Assembly: GCF_000003195.3 (NCBI RefSeq)
Contig: NC_012874.2
Coordinates: 58,398,600 to 58,462,599, forward strand
Reading direction: 5' to 3'
Source of the DNA: Sorghum bicolor
Lineage: Eukaryota; Streptophyta; Magnoliopsida; Poales; Poaceae
Length of the DNA stretch: 64,000 nt
The translations under genes were made by a program, and so were the position numbers. Positions 11,579 to 22,534 of this stretch are shown here, piece after piece. The stretch's first letter is position 1; each line of letters opens with the position of its first letter. The notes beneath the pieces are model-generated. The model ran no database searches. It was given only the letters and a program-made list of their open reading frames with translations, and was not told the origin of the DNA.

Positions 11579-12130
11579 CTAGGGTTTAGGGTTTAAGGTT
11601 TAGGGTTTAGGGCTTAGGGCTTAGGGCTTAGGTTTAGGGTTTAGAGTATATCATTTGCTAACAATTAAATATATCATAATTGTACCACTAACTTATACTA
11701 CTAATTGTACCACTAATTATAGCACTAATTGTACCACTAATAGTAAGTGAACATTACTAAATACACCATAGAACATCACTAAATAAATTATAGAACATCA
11801 CATTGTATATATTGTGTGAACATCACTAAATACATCACATAACACTATATGTATACTATGTGAACATCACTAGATATGTTATAGAACATCAAATATATAG
11901 GGTTTACGGCTTAGGTTTCAAGGTTTAGGGTTTACGGCTTAGCGTTTACATCATTTGCTAACAAAAGTGGGATGATCTGAACCGGTCACAAATAAGTGTG
12001 TGAGAGAGAGTATATGTGTTTAGGGCTTAGGATTTAGGGTTTAGGGTTTAGGGGTTAGGGTTTAGGGGTTAGGGTTTAGGGTTTAGGGTTTAGTGCTTAG
12101 GGCTTAGGTTTAGGGTTTAGTGTATATCAT
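11579..12130. repeat. Telomere-like TTTAGGG repeats and duplicated spacer
   Basis: Runs of TTTAGGG and variants (GGGCTTA, GGGTTTA) occur at 11581-11645, 11899-11945 and 12018-12118. Each is followed by or mixed with an AT-rich block containing ATTGTACCACTAATTATAGC. The block after the first run (from 11645) recurs after the third (12119-12222), so the interval includes a tandem duplication of about 480 bp. It lies in the 5' region of the second gene of CACTA B, so it is interstitial and not a chromosome end. Confidence 0.8.
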
Positions 12131-12222
12131 TTGCTAATAATTAAATATATCATAATTGTACCACTAATTTATACCACTAATTGTACCACAAATTATAGCA
12201 CTAATTGTACCACTAATAGATC

Positions 12223-13151
12223 CATCTCGACATATCTGTAGTTTGAAGGCGGTGAGACGGCGGAGAGAAGGCGGTCGGTGCGGAGACTCGACGGGGACTT
12301 CGGTGACGACGGCAGAGAGACTTCGATCTGGAAGAAGGAAGAAAGAGGGAACAAATATTATATCACATTTACATATGTATGTGTGTGTGTGTGAGTGAGA
12401 GATAGACGGCAGAGAGACGTCGATCCGGTGTGTGTGTGCGCGCGCGCGCGCATCGGCCCTGGATGATCAAGTGTGTGTACATGTGTGTGTATGTGTGTGT
12501 GTTCCGCGGCGGTGCTCCACGATGGCGACGACAACAGCGGTGCAAAGGTTACAACGGCGAGTACTAGGGTTCTTTCTCTGTCTTATTTTTGGGTGAGGAA
12601 CTAAACAGGACAAATATACATATACATTATGAATTTTCATATGTTTTTTCATATGAATTTTCATATGTTTTTTCATATGTTTTTCCACTAATTATAGCAC
12701 TAATATGTTTTCGGGTGAGGAGACAAAAAATTTTGGAACTAAACAAAGCCAGGAAAGGCCGGGCATGTGGGTGGCCGCCGGCAACGGGGCCGGCCGCGCC
12801 ACCACGCGCCGTTTGCAGGCTGGCGCCAGCCGCGTCAGCCGGGCAAACAGGACGGGCCGCCCGTCGGGCGGTACTGGCCGCGTTCGGGGCCGGCGCGGCG
12901 GCCGGGAAATTAAACGGCGGCGCGCGCGTGGCGTCTAGGCGGCACGCGCGCGGGTACGCCGCGCCGGGGCGGGGGAGGAGGAGGCGGCCGCGTTGGGGGA
13001 CGACAGAGGAGGAGGAGCGCGGGGCCGGAGGACGATGGCGGCGCGACGTACGGCGGGGCGAAGACGAGGAGACGCGGCGGCGCTCTACTAGAAGATCGAA
13101 GACAGAGCGACGGCGGTTAGGGCGTGGTGAAGGAGGAAGAAGGGTTCTCCC
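12223..13151 (-). other. GC-rich leader of the second gene of CACTA B
   Basis: 12700-13150 is strongly GC-rich with long overlapping open frames on both strands, which is expected from composition alone. 12360-12510 carries (GT)n and (CG)n microsatellites, and 12630-12690 has short repeats of TTTTCATATG. Its position between the internal hairpin/TATA and the first coding piece at 11561 suggests an untranslated leader, with possible intron. I see no recognisable protein. Confidence 0.5.
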
Positions 13152-13250
13152 CTTTATAGGGCAAAGCACCTTTAGTCCCGGTTTGAGGCACGACCCAGGA
13201 CTAAAGGTGTTTCACCAAATTATGGCGCCAGTTCGGACGCCATAATTTGG
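13152..13250 (-). promoter_or_regulatory. Internal subterminal-type hairpin with TATA-like box
   Basis: 13167-13209 is an inverted repeat (CACCTTTAGTCC near one end, GGACTAAAGGTG at the other) using the element's own TTTAGTCCCGG motif. A second perfect palindrome follows with 13-bp arms at 13215-13227 and 13238-13250. On the minus strand a TATA-like CCCTATAAAGG lies at about 13152-13161, directly downstream of the hairpin and upstream of the second gene. The TNP2 promoter at 18172-18200 has the same order. Promoter function is inferred. Confidence 0.6.
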
Positions 13251-14353
13251 TTTTCCCTTTACATTGCTAAATGCATTATAAATTAAATAAATCTGATAAA
13301 ATTGTTAAAAAATACACATTAATTTTATTCTGCTCTACTCTTCAGTATAAAAATTATTAACACAATTGCTTTTTAAATATTTCATATTATTCAAAATAAA
13401 TGTTATTCATAATGAATATTGTGATAATGCAAAAATATAATGGCCAATTAAATTTTAAAAAATTGTTGGCTTTAGACAGATACTTGGTTTTTGGGTCATT
13501 TGGACGTTAAACTTTTGTTTCTTTAATAATAATTATACAAATGCGCGACATTGATTGTATAAATTTGAAATTTAAATTTTCAAAAGTTGTAAGATAGATT
13601 TTGGAACCCTGGATGGCCTCAAATAGAAAACTCATGAATACAAAGTTTGTTCCACTCATCAAGACCTACATTTTCTCTAATGGTCACATTTTCATTTGAA
13701 AAAGTTTGGACCACTAAATTTTGAAATTTGAAAGAATTCATAGAGAAACGCTAATTTTCAGAACCATGGATGGCCTCAAATGGAAAACTCATGAATACCA
13801 ATATTGCTCCACTCATCAAGATCTACATTTCATATATAGACTATTTTTGCATTTGACAAACTGCTGGCAAAGTGTAGTTCAAAATCCACACTTCCCACGT
13901 ATAGTTTCATAAAGTTTGTGTGAGATTCAAGATTTGGTGAGTATTGTTCACATAAACTTTTCCAAATGGAAAAATGGTCTATATAAAAAGTTTGGATATT
14001 GATGAGCTCTAACAACTTAATATTCAAAAGATTTTCATTCCAAGTCATTTTCTCCGTCGTTTGACCAAGTTTGACCAAAGCCCGTCTTCGAATTTGAAAA
14101 CATGTGCCTCGGACTCGATCAAATTTATCTGGATGAAAATATGATCCATATATGAAATGTAGGTCTTGATGAGACCTAACAACTTGGTATTCAAAAGTTT
14201 TCCATTTAAAGTACTCAGATGGGTCACTTGACCAAGTTTGACCAAACTCATGAATACCAATAGTTCAAAATCCACATCAAGATGTTACAATTATATTACA
14301 CATAATGTTACAATTATATTACACAAGATGTCAAGTACAAATCACTACCATTA
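13251..14353. other. Repeat-rich spacer between the two genes of CACTA B
   Basis: AT-rich, with repeated phrases such as GACCAAGTTTGACCAA and reverse-complement relatives of CATCAAGATCTACATT. The same phrases make up the spacer of CACTA E at 61800-63250. No gene is seen. Confidence 0.65.
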
Positions 14354-17300
14354 TCAAGCTAGCACAGTGGTAAACTTTTTCTTAACATAATGCCCTTGGT
14401 TATGATCATTCCGTAACCATGGAGTGTCCTCTGCTGCGAGCATGATGCTTGGGTCTTTGGCCACACAGAAGGGTGGGATCCGTTCATTCTTTTTATAATC
14501 CTCTGACACGTCTGACTTGTCTTCAATTCCCACGATGTTTCTTTTCCCTGTAAGAACGACGTGTCGCTTTGGCTCGTTGGTGTTTTTCTCATCTTGTTTC
14601 CCTCTCTTAGGTTTTGTAGACATGTCTTTCACATAGAACACCTGATTCACCTTGGTACCGAGGACGAATGGATCGTTTTTATATCCAATATTGTTGAGGT
14701 CCACTATTGTCATTCCGTACTCCTTATCAACTGATACCCCTCCTTTCATCTTCACCCATTGGCATCAGAATAAAGGGACTTTAAAATTATGTGCATAGTC
14801 TAGTTCCCAAATCTCCTCTATACGACCATAAAATGTGTGCCTGTCCCCATTCGTGTCCGTGGCATCCACACGGACACCACTGTTTTGTTTGGTACTCTTT
14901 TTATCTTGTGATACGGTGTAAAATGTATTTCCATTTATCTCGTACCCTTTGTACGTGAGGACGTGCCACGCTGGTTGCCTAGCCAACAAATAAAGTTCAT
15001 CTCCAATATCTTTATCACCCTGACATTTTTTTCACAACCAGTCACCGAATGTTTCCATGTGATGACGCTTTCTCGGATCGTACAAAATCCATGTGTTCCT
15101 CAATATAGGGTTCCACCACAATGGAGTTTCGAAGGACTGTGTAGTGCGCTTTATTGAATAAATCATCACCCTGGCTGATATATGTTTTCTTTCCTAGTGT
15201 ACCCTTTCCACCGAGTCTCCCCTCATACCTTGATTCAGGAAGACCAATCGGGTCAAGATCAGGAATAAAGTCCACACAGAACTCAATGACCTCCTCTGTC
15301 CCGTATCCCTTGATGATGCTTCCTTCTGGTTGACCCCGCTGGTAAACATATTTTTTCAGTACACCCATAAATATCTCTAAGGGAAACATGTTGTGTAGGA
15401 AGACAGGACCCAGAATATGAATCTCTTTGACCAGATGAACTAGGAGATGTGTCATGATATCAAAGAAATATGGAGGAAACACCAACTCAAAGCTGACAAG
15501 ACATTGAACCACCTCGTTCTGTAGAGTAGCTAGATCAAGAGGATTGATTGCCTTCTGAGAAATTGCATTGAGGAATGCACACAACTTCACGGTGGCCAGA
15601 CGTACATGTGGAGGTAGAATTCCTCTTAAGGCAACCGGAAGCAGTTGTGTCATAATCACGTGGCAGTCATGCGATTTTAAGTTGACAAATTTTTTCTTTG
15701 GCACATTTATTATACGCTTTATGTTGGAGGAGAACCCAGATGGGACCTTGATGCTGCTTAGGCACTCAAACATGATTTCCTTCTCCTCATTGCTAAGAGT
15801 GTAGTTAGCAGGTCTTAAATACTGGTGTCCATCATCTGTCTGCTCTGGATGTAGGTTGTCTCGTTCTTTCATGCGCTTTAAGTCCTCTCGAGCCTCAAGG
15901 GTATCCTTAGGCTTTCCAAACACACCCATAAACCCTAGGAGATTGACGCAAAGATTCTTCGTCAGGTGCATCACGTCGATGGAGTGGCGGACCTCAAGGT
16001 GTTTCCAATATGGTAGCTCCCAAAATATTGACTTTTTCTTCCACATTGGGGCATGCCCCGAAGCGTCTTTCGGAACAGGTTCACTGCCTTCTCCCTTTCC
16101 AAACACTACTTTCAAATCTTTGACCATCTCGAATACCTCTGCCCCATCTCGGTTGCCTAGCTTGGACCGGTGTTCTGCTGTACCTTTAAAATGTTTGCCT
16201 TTCTTTCTCAACTGGTGGTTCTTAGCAAGAAATCGACGATGGCCAAGGTACACGACCTTTCGGCATTTTTTCAAATAGATAGCTTGAAGGTCACCAAAGC
16301 AATGGGTGCAAGCATTGTATCCCTTGTTTGTCTGTCCTAAAAGATTGCTTAGAGCTGACCAATCATTGATTGTCACGAACAACAATGCTCGTAGGTCGAA
16401 TGCTTCCTATTTGTACTCATCCCACATACGCACACCTGGTTTGCTCCATAGAAGCTAGAGTTCCTCAACCAATGGCCTCAGGTAAACATCGATGTCGTTG
16501 CCAGGTTGCTTCGGACCTTGGATGAGCACCGACATCATAATGAACTTCCGCTTCATGCATAACCACGGAGGAAGGTTGTAGATACATAGAGTAACGGGCC
16601 AAGTGCTATGACTAGAGCTATGGTCCCCAAAAGGATTAAATCCATCCGTACTCAATGCGAACCTTAGGTTTCTTGCGTCCTCTGCAAAGTCCGGGAATTC
16701 TCTATCGATTCCTCTCCACTGAGAACCATCTGCAGGGTGTCTTAACATGTTGTCCACCTTACGGTCTTCTTTGTGCCATCACAACAACTTTGCATGCTAC
16801 TTATTTCTGAACAAACGTTTTAGGCGTGGAATTATTGGAGCATACCACATAACCTTGGCAGGGATTCTCTTCCTTGGACGTTCTTCATCCTCAACATCGC
16901 CAGGGTCATCTCGCAAGATCTTGTACCGTGACGCATGGCAAACAGGGCATTCATCTAATTTCTTGTGCTCGCCACGGTACAGGATGCAGTCATTAGGGCA
17001 TGCATGTATCTTCTCGATTTGTAATCCCAAAGGGCAGACGATCTTTTTTGCTTCGTATGTAGTGGTGGGTAACTCACTAGGCTTCGGAAGCATCTTTTTT
17101 TGTATCTTCAGTAATTTTCCAAATGCCTTGTCAGAAATACCATTCTCTGCCTTCCATTGTAACAACTCCAGTGTCGTGTCTAGCTTTTTCTGTCCCTCTT
17201 CGGCCAACAGGTAGAGTAGCTTCTTGTGATCCTCTAGCATTTGGTCAAATTTAGCCTTCTCCTTTGCACTTTCACAATCTCTCTGTACGTCGCGAATGAC

Positions 17301-17659
17301 ATCACCAAGAGCATCGTCATCATCAACGATACTGTTTCCTGCATCCCCGTCTTCTTCACCTTCGTCCTCTACTGTGAAGTCGCAGTATTGAGCAAAAACA
17401 TCGTCAGGGTACACTTGCTCTTCTTCACGGTCCAACAAATATAGTTTGGCATGAAACCATTCGTGAACAAGTGCAAGTGAATTTCTCTTGAGTTTGAAAA
17501 TTCCTTCAAATTCTTACAAACGGCACATGGGCAGCACATAAAACCATCCCGCTTATTTTGCTCCGCCACTCTGCGGAATTCTCGCACGCCCTCAATGAAC
17601 TTGTTGGAGCGGCGATCGGCATTGTACATCCAATGGCGTGCTATTATCTGCATTATCAT
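14354..17659 (-). pseudogene. TNP2-type transposase of CACTA B, decayed
   Basis: Domains in order: transposase-associated domain (NWMY-like RHWMYNADRRS and CCPCAVCKN, 17645-17480); acidic linker; Transposase_21 (HACPNDCILYRG, CPVCHASRY, HPADGSQW, HSTWPV); DUF4218 (LKSHDCHVIMTQLL, GPVFLHNMFPLE); and the DUF4216-type region (YEINGNTFYT, FYGRIEEIWEL) to the stop at 14354. It is the same subfamily as the transposase of element A. Damage includes a frameshift near 17430, stops near 16798 and 16778, TAG at 16455 and 16407, and TGA near 15033 and 14765. The longest intact stretch is 16385-15042. Many stops can be explained as C-to-T changes of Gln or Arg codons. It cannot make a full protein. Confidence 0.88.
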
Positions 17660-18171
17660 GGAATTGTAATTTTTCTATTAGAAGCTATAATTTTATCAGT
17701 AAAGAAAATTAATTTCAAAAATTTTTAAAGTGAAAAATAATTTATTTAACAATTACAACAAAAATTATATTATTAATATTTTAAAATAAGAACATCAACA
17801 TATTAAAGTAAAAAATATCCTATAATATCTATAATAGAACTTAACATGATTCGTGTATACATAGTAGTAATGATTTGTGTATACTAGTTTTTAGCGGGCA
17901 CACACTTAGCATCGTTCAAAAAAATTCAAACATGAGAAGATGATGATTGGAGAGATGGCAACATGAAATAATTAAAATAGACATATGGCGGTGAGAAACA
18001 TAGGAGGATGAAGCTAGCAACCTTTCAAACAAATCGACGACGGCGTAGAAGCGTTGAAATGGATCGATCGCGGGAGATGAGAGCAATACCAAGGAAGAAC
18101 AATGGAAGAACAAGCAAGAACAAAGGAGCTCGGGCTCGGGCAGGGAGAGAAAGAAGGGAGGAGGGACATTC

Positions 18172-18490
18172 AATTTATAGCGGGGAGGGTTTCGTCCCGG
18201 TTGGTGCTGCCAACCGGGAATAAACACCTACCTTTAGCCCCGGTTGGTGCCAAAGACCGGGACAAAAGGTTTAGTCCCGGTTAGTGGCATAAACCGGGGC
18301 TAAAGGTAGATCTTTAGTCCCAGTTGGTATAACACACCAGGACTAAAGGTCCCTCCCCGACAGCGCTTGACACCGGAGCCGTTGGGAAGGGACCGTTAGT
18401 CCCGGTTGGCTTTACCAACCGGGACTAAAGATCTCTTTTGTCCCGGGCGCCAAAAATGCTGGGACTAAAGGTCATTTGGCACATCGACGA
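18172..18490 (-). promoter_or_regulatory. Right subterminal hairpins and TATA-like box of CACTA B
   Basis: Tandem inverted copies of TTTAGTCCCGGTT / AACCGGGACTAAA extend from about 18190 to 18480, and the terminal repeat ends at 18511. On the minus strand GCTATAAATTG at 18172-18182 follows the hairpins, a plausible TATA box for TNP2. The purine-rich leader at 18000-18160 resembles the leader of element A at 4260-4400. Confidence 0.65.
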
Positions 18491-18514
18491 AAGGTCTGTT
18501 CTCCAGCAGTGACA

Positions 18515-19139
18515 ATACATGATGGGAATTACATGATCCAATATAAAAATACTTTCATAATATATATCAATGTACTCAGTATAACATTGAAAATAATATT
18601 GTTGTTTGAACTTATATTTTAAATGGATTTATTAGGGATTAAATTTAAAATAATTTTTTTTAGAAAACACCGCACTGTTTATTAATAGAGTTGGTCAGCA
18701 CAACAAAATCGGCCTTTAATGTCGGCCCATCAGTGCCGGTTGCCTTGTTATTGGCAGCAAGCCGGCCAGGATTCTAGAGTTTATAAAGAGTTTAGCCCTT
18801 TTCTTAAACGGCACTACTAGCGCCCGGACGTCCGGATCTAAAGTCCCGTCCGGACGCACCTCATCCGCCCTTCACATGGAACACCCCCCTCCCCCCGCAC
18901 GGGAACGCTTTTCCCACGGAACGCCCACCTCACAGGGCGCTACTAGTGGGATGGGAGAGAGGCGCGGAATAGAGCCGAGCGAGTTAAGAGGCAGGCGCGA
19001 AGCAGTGAGTTGCATCAGCGAATAAGGGGGGCGCATGTCCATCCGCCATCCCACCCCGCCACCTTGTCACGCTGTCATTCCGTTGTGTTGTCCAATCCCC
19101 CGCCGTGCCCTGCTAGGTGCCTCATATCCTGACCATGGA
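18515..19139. other. Intergenic DNA, no gene seen
   Basis: The interval is AT-rich to 18700 and then mixed and GC-rich, with CCGGACGTCCGGA-like palindromic pieces near 18817. No domain or convincing coding frame was found. Confidence 0.5.
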
Positions 19140-19600
19140 ACAAACTTTACTGTAAAATCACAAGAAAACTATTGCAATAACAGAGCAAAGGCTACTGCAA
19201 CACGATATGTAAGAAGAGAAAAAAAGAAACTAATGCAACAAAGAAACATTGATTGTTGCAACACCATAACAAAGACTACTGCAACAAAAACTGAACAAAA
19301 AAGCAAATGCAAAAAGAGAACAACATAAAAAAAGATTAATGCAACAAAGAAAAGTTACTTGTTGCAACAATAAAAAAATGATACTGCAACAACATAAACA
19401 AAAGGGCAAATTCAAGATGCGACGTCAGATAAAAAAAAGAGTAATGAAACAAAGAAAATTACTTGTTGCAATAGCAAAACAACACTACTGCAACATCAAA
19501 AACAAAAAATGCAATCTGAGATGCAACCTCAGAGAAAATACTAATGTAACAAAGAAATGTTGCTTGTTGAAATAACAAACTAAGTCTACTGCAACAGAGC
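19140..19600. repeat. Minisatellite upstream of PKS copy 1
   Basis: About four diverged tandem units of roughly 105 bp, each with AATGCAACAAAGAAA, then CTTGTTGCAA, then CTACTGCAACA. Unit starts are near 19232, 19339, 19443 and 19541. From 19600 to 20293 the sequence changes to a purine-rich and then GC-rich region up to the PKS start codon. No clear TATA box is seen there. Confidence 0.7.
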
Positions 19601-20293
19601 TCACCGAAACCCTAGCCATCGCGACATCTCTCAGATCTAGATCTAGAAGAGAAGCAGGAGAAGGAGGATGAGAAGGAGGAGCAGAAGGAGAACTTAGATC
19701 TAGAGGAGAGGTGGATGAGAGGAAGGAGGATGTCTCAGATCTAGACCTACCTCGCTCGGAACTGCCACCACCGCTCTCTTCTCCAGTTGCATGGAGGTTG
19801 TAGAGCGAGGGAAGAAGGCTGGGAGGGAGAGAGGGAGGGGTGGCTCACTAGAAATCGCCACCATCGCCTCCCTATCCAGTAGCATGGAGGTCACAGAGAG
19901 AGGAAGAGAGAAAGGAAGGGAGTACGAACAGACGAGGTGACGGTAAGCTAGATGTGAGCGTGGTAGCCGTCCCAGAGAGCAGCAGCGCGCGAGAGCAATA
20001 GCAAGCACAGCAGCGAGCGGCGCAGTGCAGAGGAGTGGAGAGAGGGAGCGGGCGAGGCAACGGACAGAGAAGAGACCAGGTGCGGAGGCTTGTGAGGACG
20101 GGACGGATAAGCCGACGGGACGCATCTCACGAGGACGGGACGGTCGGATGGGGCGCATTGCAAGTTGAGTCTGTCCGAATGGACGGACGTTCTAGAAGTA
20201 GCTTTATCGTTTCATAAAGTGCATAACAAGAGTTGATTCTCAAGCATATTGTAATTACGACCTAACCACACTGTCTCTAGTCTGCCGGCTACC

Positions 20294-21621
20294 ATGGCTA
20301 CCATTGCCGAAAAGGTCACCGTCCTTGAGGATCTCCGCAGAGCGCAGCGTGCGAATGGCCCGGCCGCCGTGCTGGCCATCGGCACGGCAACCCCGGCAAA
20401 CTGCGTGCTACAAGACCAGTTCCCCGACTGGTACTTCCGTGTCACCCGTAGCGACCACCTCACGAAGCTCAAAGCCAAGATGACGAGAATATGTACTGTT
20501 TCAATTCAATCATTCTCAATTGTCGAAACATTTTCTACTCTACTGAGTGAGAAAAAAAAAACAAGATGACAATGTTCGCTTCCATCTCAGGTAACAAATC
20601 AGGCATCAAGAAGCGCTATTTCCACCACACGGAGGAGACGATCAGCAGGCACCCGGAGTTCCTAGACCGCGCGCTGCCGTCGCTCGGCGCGAGGCTGCGA
20701 ACCACCGCGGACGCCGTGGCAGAGCTGGCCGCGGCGGCGGCGGGAGCAGCGATCGCGGAGTGGGGCCGCCCAGCGGCCGACATCACGCACCTCGTCGTCG
20801 CCACCAACTCCGGCGCCGACGAGCCGGGCGCGGACCTCCGACTCGCTTTGCTACTAGGACTCCGTCCGACCGTGCGCCGCACCCTGCTCTACCTGCACGG
20901 CTGCTCGGCGGGGCTCGTCGCGATCCGCGTCGCCAGGGACATCGCCGAGAACAACCGCGGCGCCCGCGTGCTCGTGGCCTGCGCCCACACCGTGCTCCTC
21001 ACCTTCGGCGCGCCGGACGAGGCCCGCCTCGACGCGCTCGTCACCTCGGCGCTGTTCGCCGACGGTGCCGGCGCGGTCGTCGTCGGCGCCGACCCGGTGC
21101 TGCCCGTCGAGCGCCCCGTCTTCCACTTGGTGTCCTCGGCGCAGGCGACGCTGCCGGCGACTGAACGTACCGTGGGGATCAGCCTCGGCGAGAGCGGCGT
21201 CGAGTACGGCGTGTCCGTGGAGGTGCCGGCGCTTGTCCGCGACAGCATAGAGCGGTGCCTGGCGGACTCGATGGCGCCGCTCGGCCTCGCGAACGCGAAA
21301 GACGGCGGCGGCGGCGGCGGCTGGAACTGGAACAGCCTTTTCTGGGCGGTGCACCCTGGTGGCCGTGCGCTCTTGGACAGCTACGAGGCCGCGCTGGGCC
21401 TAGAGACAGCGAAGCTCGCGGCTAGCCGGCGCGTGCTGGCCGAGCACGGCAACATGTTGGGCGCGACCATCATCTTCGTCCTCGACGAGATACGGCGGCG
21501 CCACCAAGATGGTGGGGAGGAAAAGGTGGACTGTAAGTGGGGGATCATGACAGGACTTGGCCCGGGACTTACAATTGAGACTATAGTTTTGCATACTGCC
21601 GGCAGCCGGAACGAAGACTAG
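20294..21621 (+). CDS. Type III polyketide synthase, divergent (PKS copy 1)
   Basis: Two exons, 20294-20492 and 20591-21621, encode 409 residues, near the family's usual 390-400. The 98-bp intron (GT...CTCAG) splits the Cys codon before NKSGIKKRY, the conserved chalcone synthase intron position. Catalytic residues by eye: Cys171 in HGCSAG, Phe222 in ALFADG (CHS Phe215), His321 in AVHPGG and Asn354 in EHGNM. The usual GFGPG loop reads GLGPG. CHS Thr132 appears as Asn, Met137 as Glu and Ser338 as Leu, so a classical chalcone or stilbene synthase is unlikely; Asn at the Thr132 position recalls rice curcuminoid synthase. Such enzymes extend a CoA starter with malonyl-CoA in the cytosol. The product is unknown. 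The start matches the family N-terminus ([18 protein letters not shown]). No defect was found. Confidence 0.88.
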
Positions 21622-21712
21622 CTTATTATGATCACGGCTTCATATACTCATACACAAGGGATGCGCTACATGGTTTGGGTTACTTAAACTACTAGTATAA
21701 TGTCCGTTTAAA
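21622..21712. other. 3' flank of PKS copy 1
   Basis: Short AT-rich 3' region, with no clear polyadenylation signal picked out. It ends at two copies of the phrase ACTAGTATAATGTCC, the second belonging to the Helitron-like terminus. Confidence 0.4.
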
Positions 21713-22534
21713 ATACTAGTATAATGTCCATGCTAACGCTACGGCAGTACGGACAAATCAAATAACTAAAAGATATACTCCTTTCAGTCCTCTAATAACT
21801 GACGTTTTGATGTTGTCCTAAATAAAATATTATAAACTTGTAGACTAACTTGATTTGCATATGTTAAGTTTGGAAATGTGAAAATTTATAAACATTAGCC
21901 CATAACTTCACACAAGAATTATGTTGATATTATCATTTTCGTCCCTTTTTCACTTTTCCTCATTACCTTCATGTGCATATTATTAGAAAAATTATGGACG
22001 AACTTTTTCTAATAATTATTATAGATTAATAATTATACAAGACATTTTTATATTTATTCTTAAATAATATCTTTGTAATAAAAAAACACTTCTAAGTCGC
22101 ACCCATGTATGTTTCTCATTAGTTATTAAAATTCAGAAAAAATATTATACAATATTTTATTCACCTTCCAAAATTATCGATATTAGGTCTGTCCATAGGT
22201 TTTTATGTATTTTGGATACATTTTATTTTAAAACATTTAGATTGCCAAATATACCTGTTAACTGAACTAACAGAAAGGGATTTCAAACCACGATGATCCA
22301 ATGTAAAACAAGTCCAAATTCTTACTGCCAAATGGCAGCTACATCTGACATTATATTATAGTGTAACCTTCAGAAAATCACCTTATATGGGTATAAATAT
22401 AGTTGTACATTAATTTCTAAATACCAACACGATATCTTAAATATAGTAAAAAGAAGTTTCAGAAACCACAAAATTAATCAATACACAAACCCAAAGAAGA
22501 TTAGACATGTTCCTAGAACAAATTAACAAAATAC

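Larger units (their letters stand above)
7060..18511 (-). mobile_element. CACTA element B, large two-gene element
   Basis: The left end is CACTG at 7060 and the right end is CAGTG at 18511 (minus-strand reading CACTGCTGGAGAACAGACC). The flanking triplets are ACA at 7057-7059 and ACA at 18512-18514, a 3-bp target duplication as expected for CACTA elements. Both ends carry TTTAGTCCCGGTTGG hairpins. Inside, on the minus strand, are a TNP2 transposase (17659-14354), a repeat-rich spacer, an internal copy of the hairpin (13167-13250), and a second gene (about 13150-7830). Beyond CACTG the two termini do not match well, so the boundary rests mainly on the target duplication and the hairpins. An alternative is two adjacent related elements. 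Confidence 0.72.

Noticed and set aside
11579..12130. A chromosome end (telomere)
   Set aside because: The TTTAGGG runs are short, degenerate, interrupted by AT-rich blocks and embedded in a transposon, with ordinary sequence on both sides.
12589..13245. Long open frames on both strands in the GC-rich 12.6-13.2 kb stretch
   Set aside because: Overlapping frames on both strands with Arg/Ala/Pro-rich, domain-free translations are expected from GC content alone. The position fits a transposon leader.
20616..21354. Minus-strand and alternate-frame open reading frames across PKS copy 1
   Set aside because: They are shadows of the GC-rich synthase exon, whose plus-strand frame has clear family motifs.
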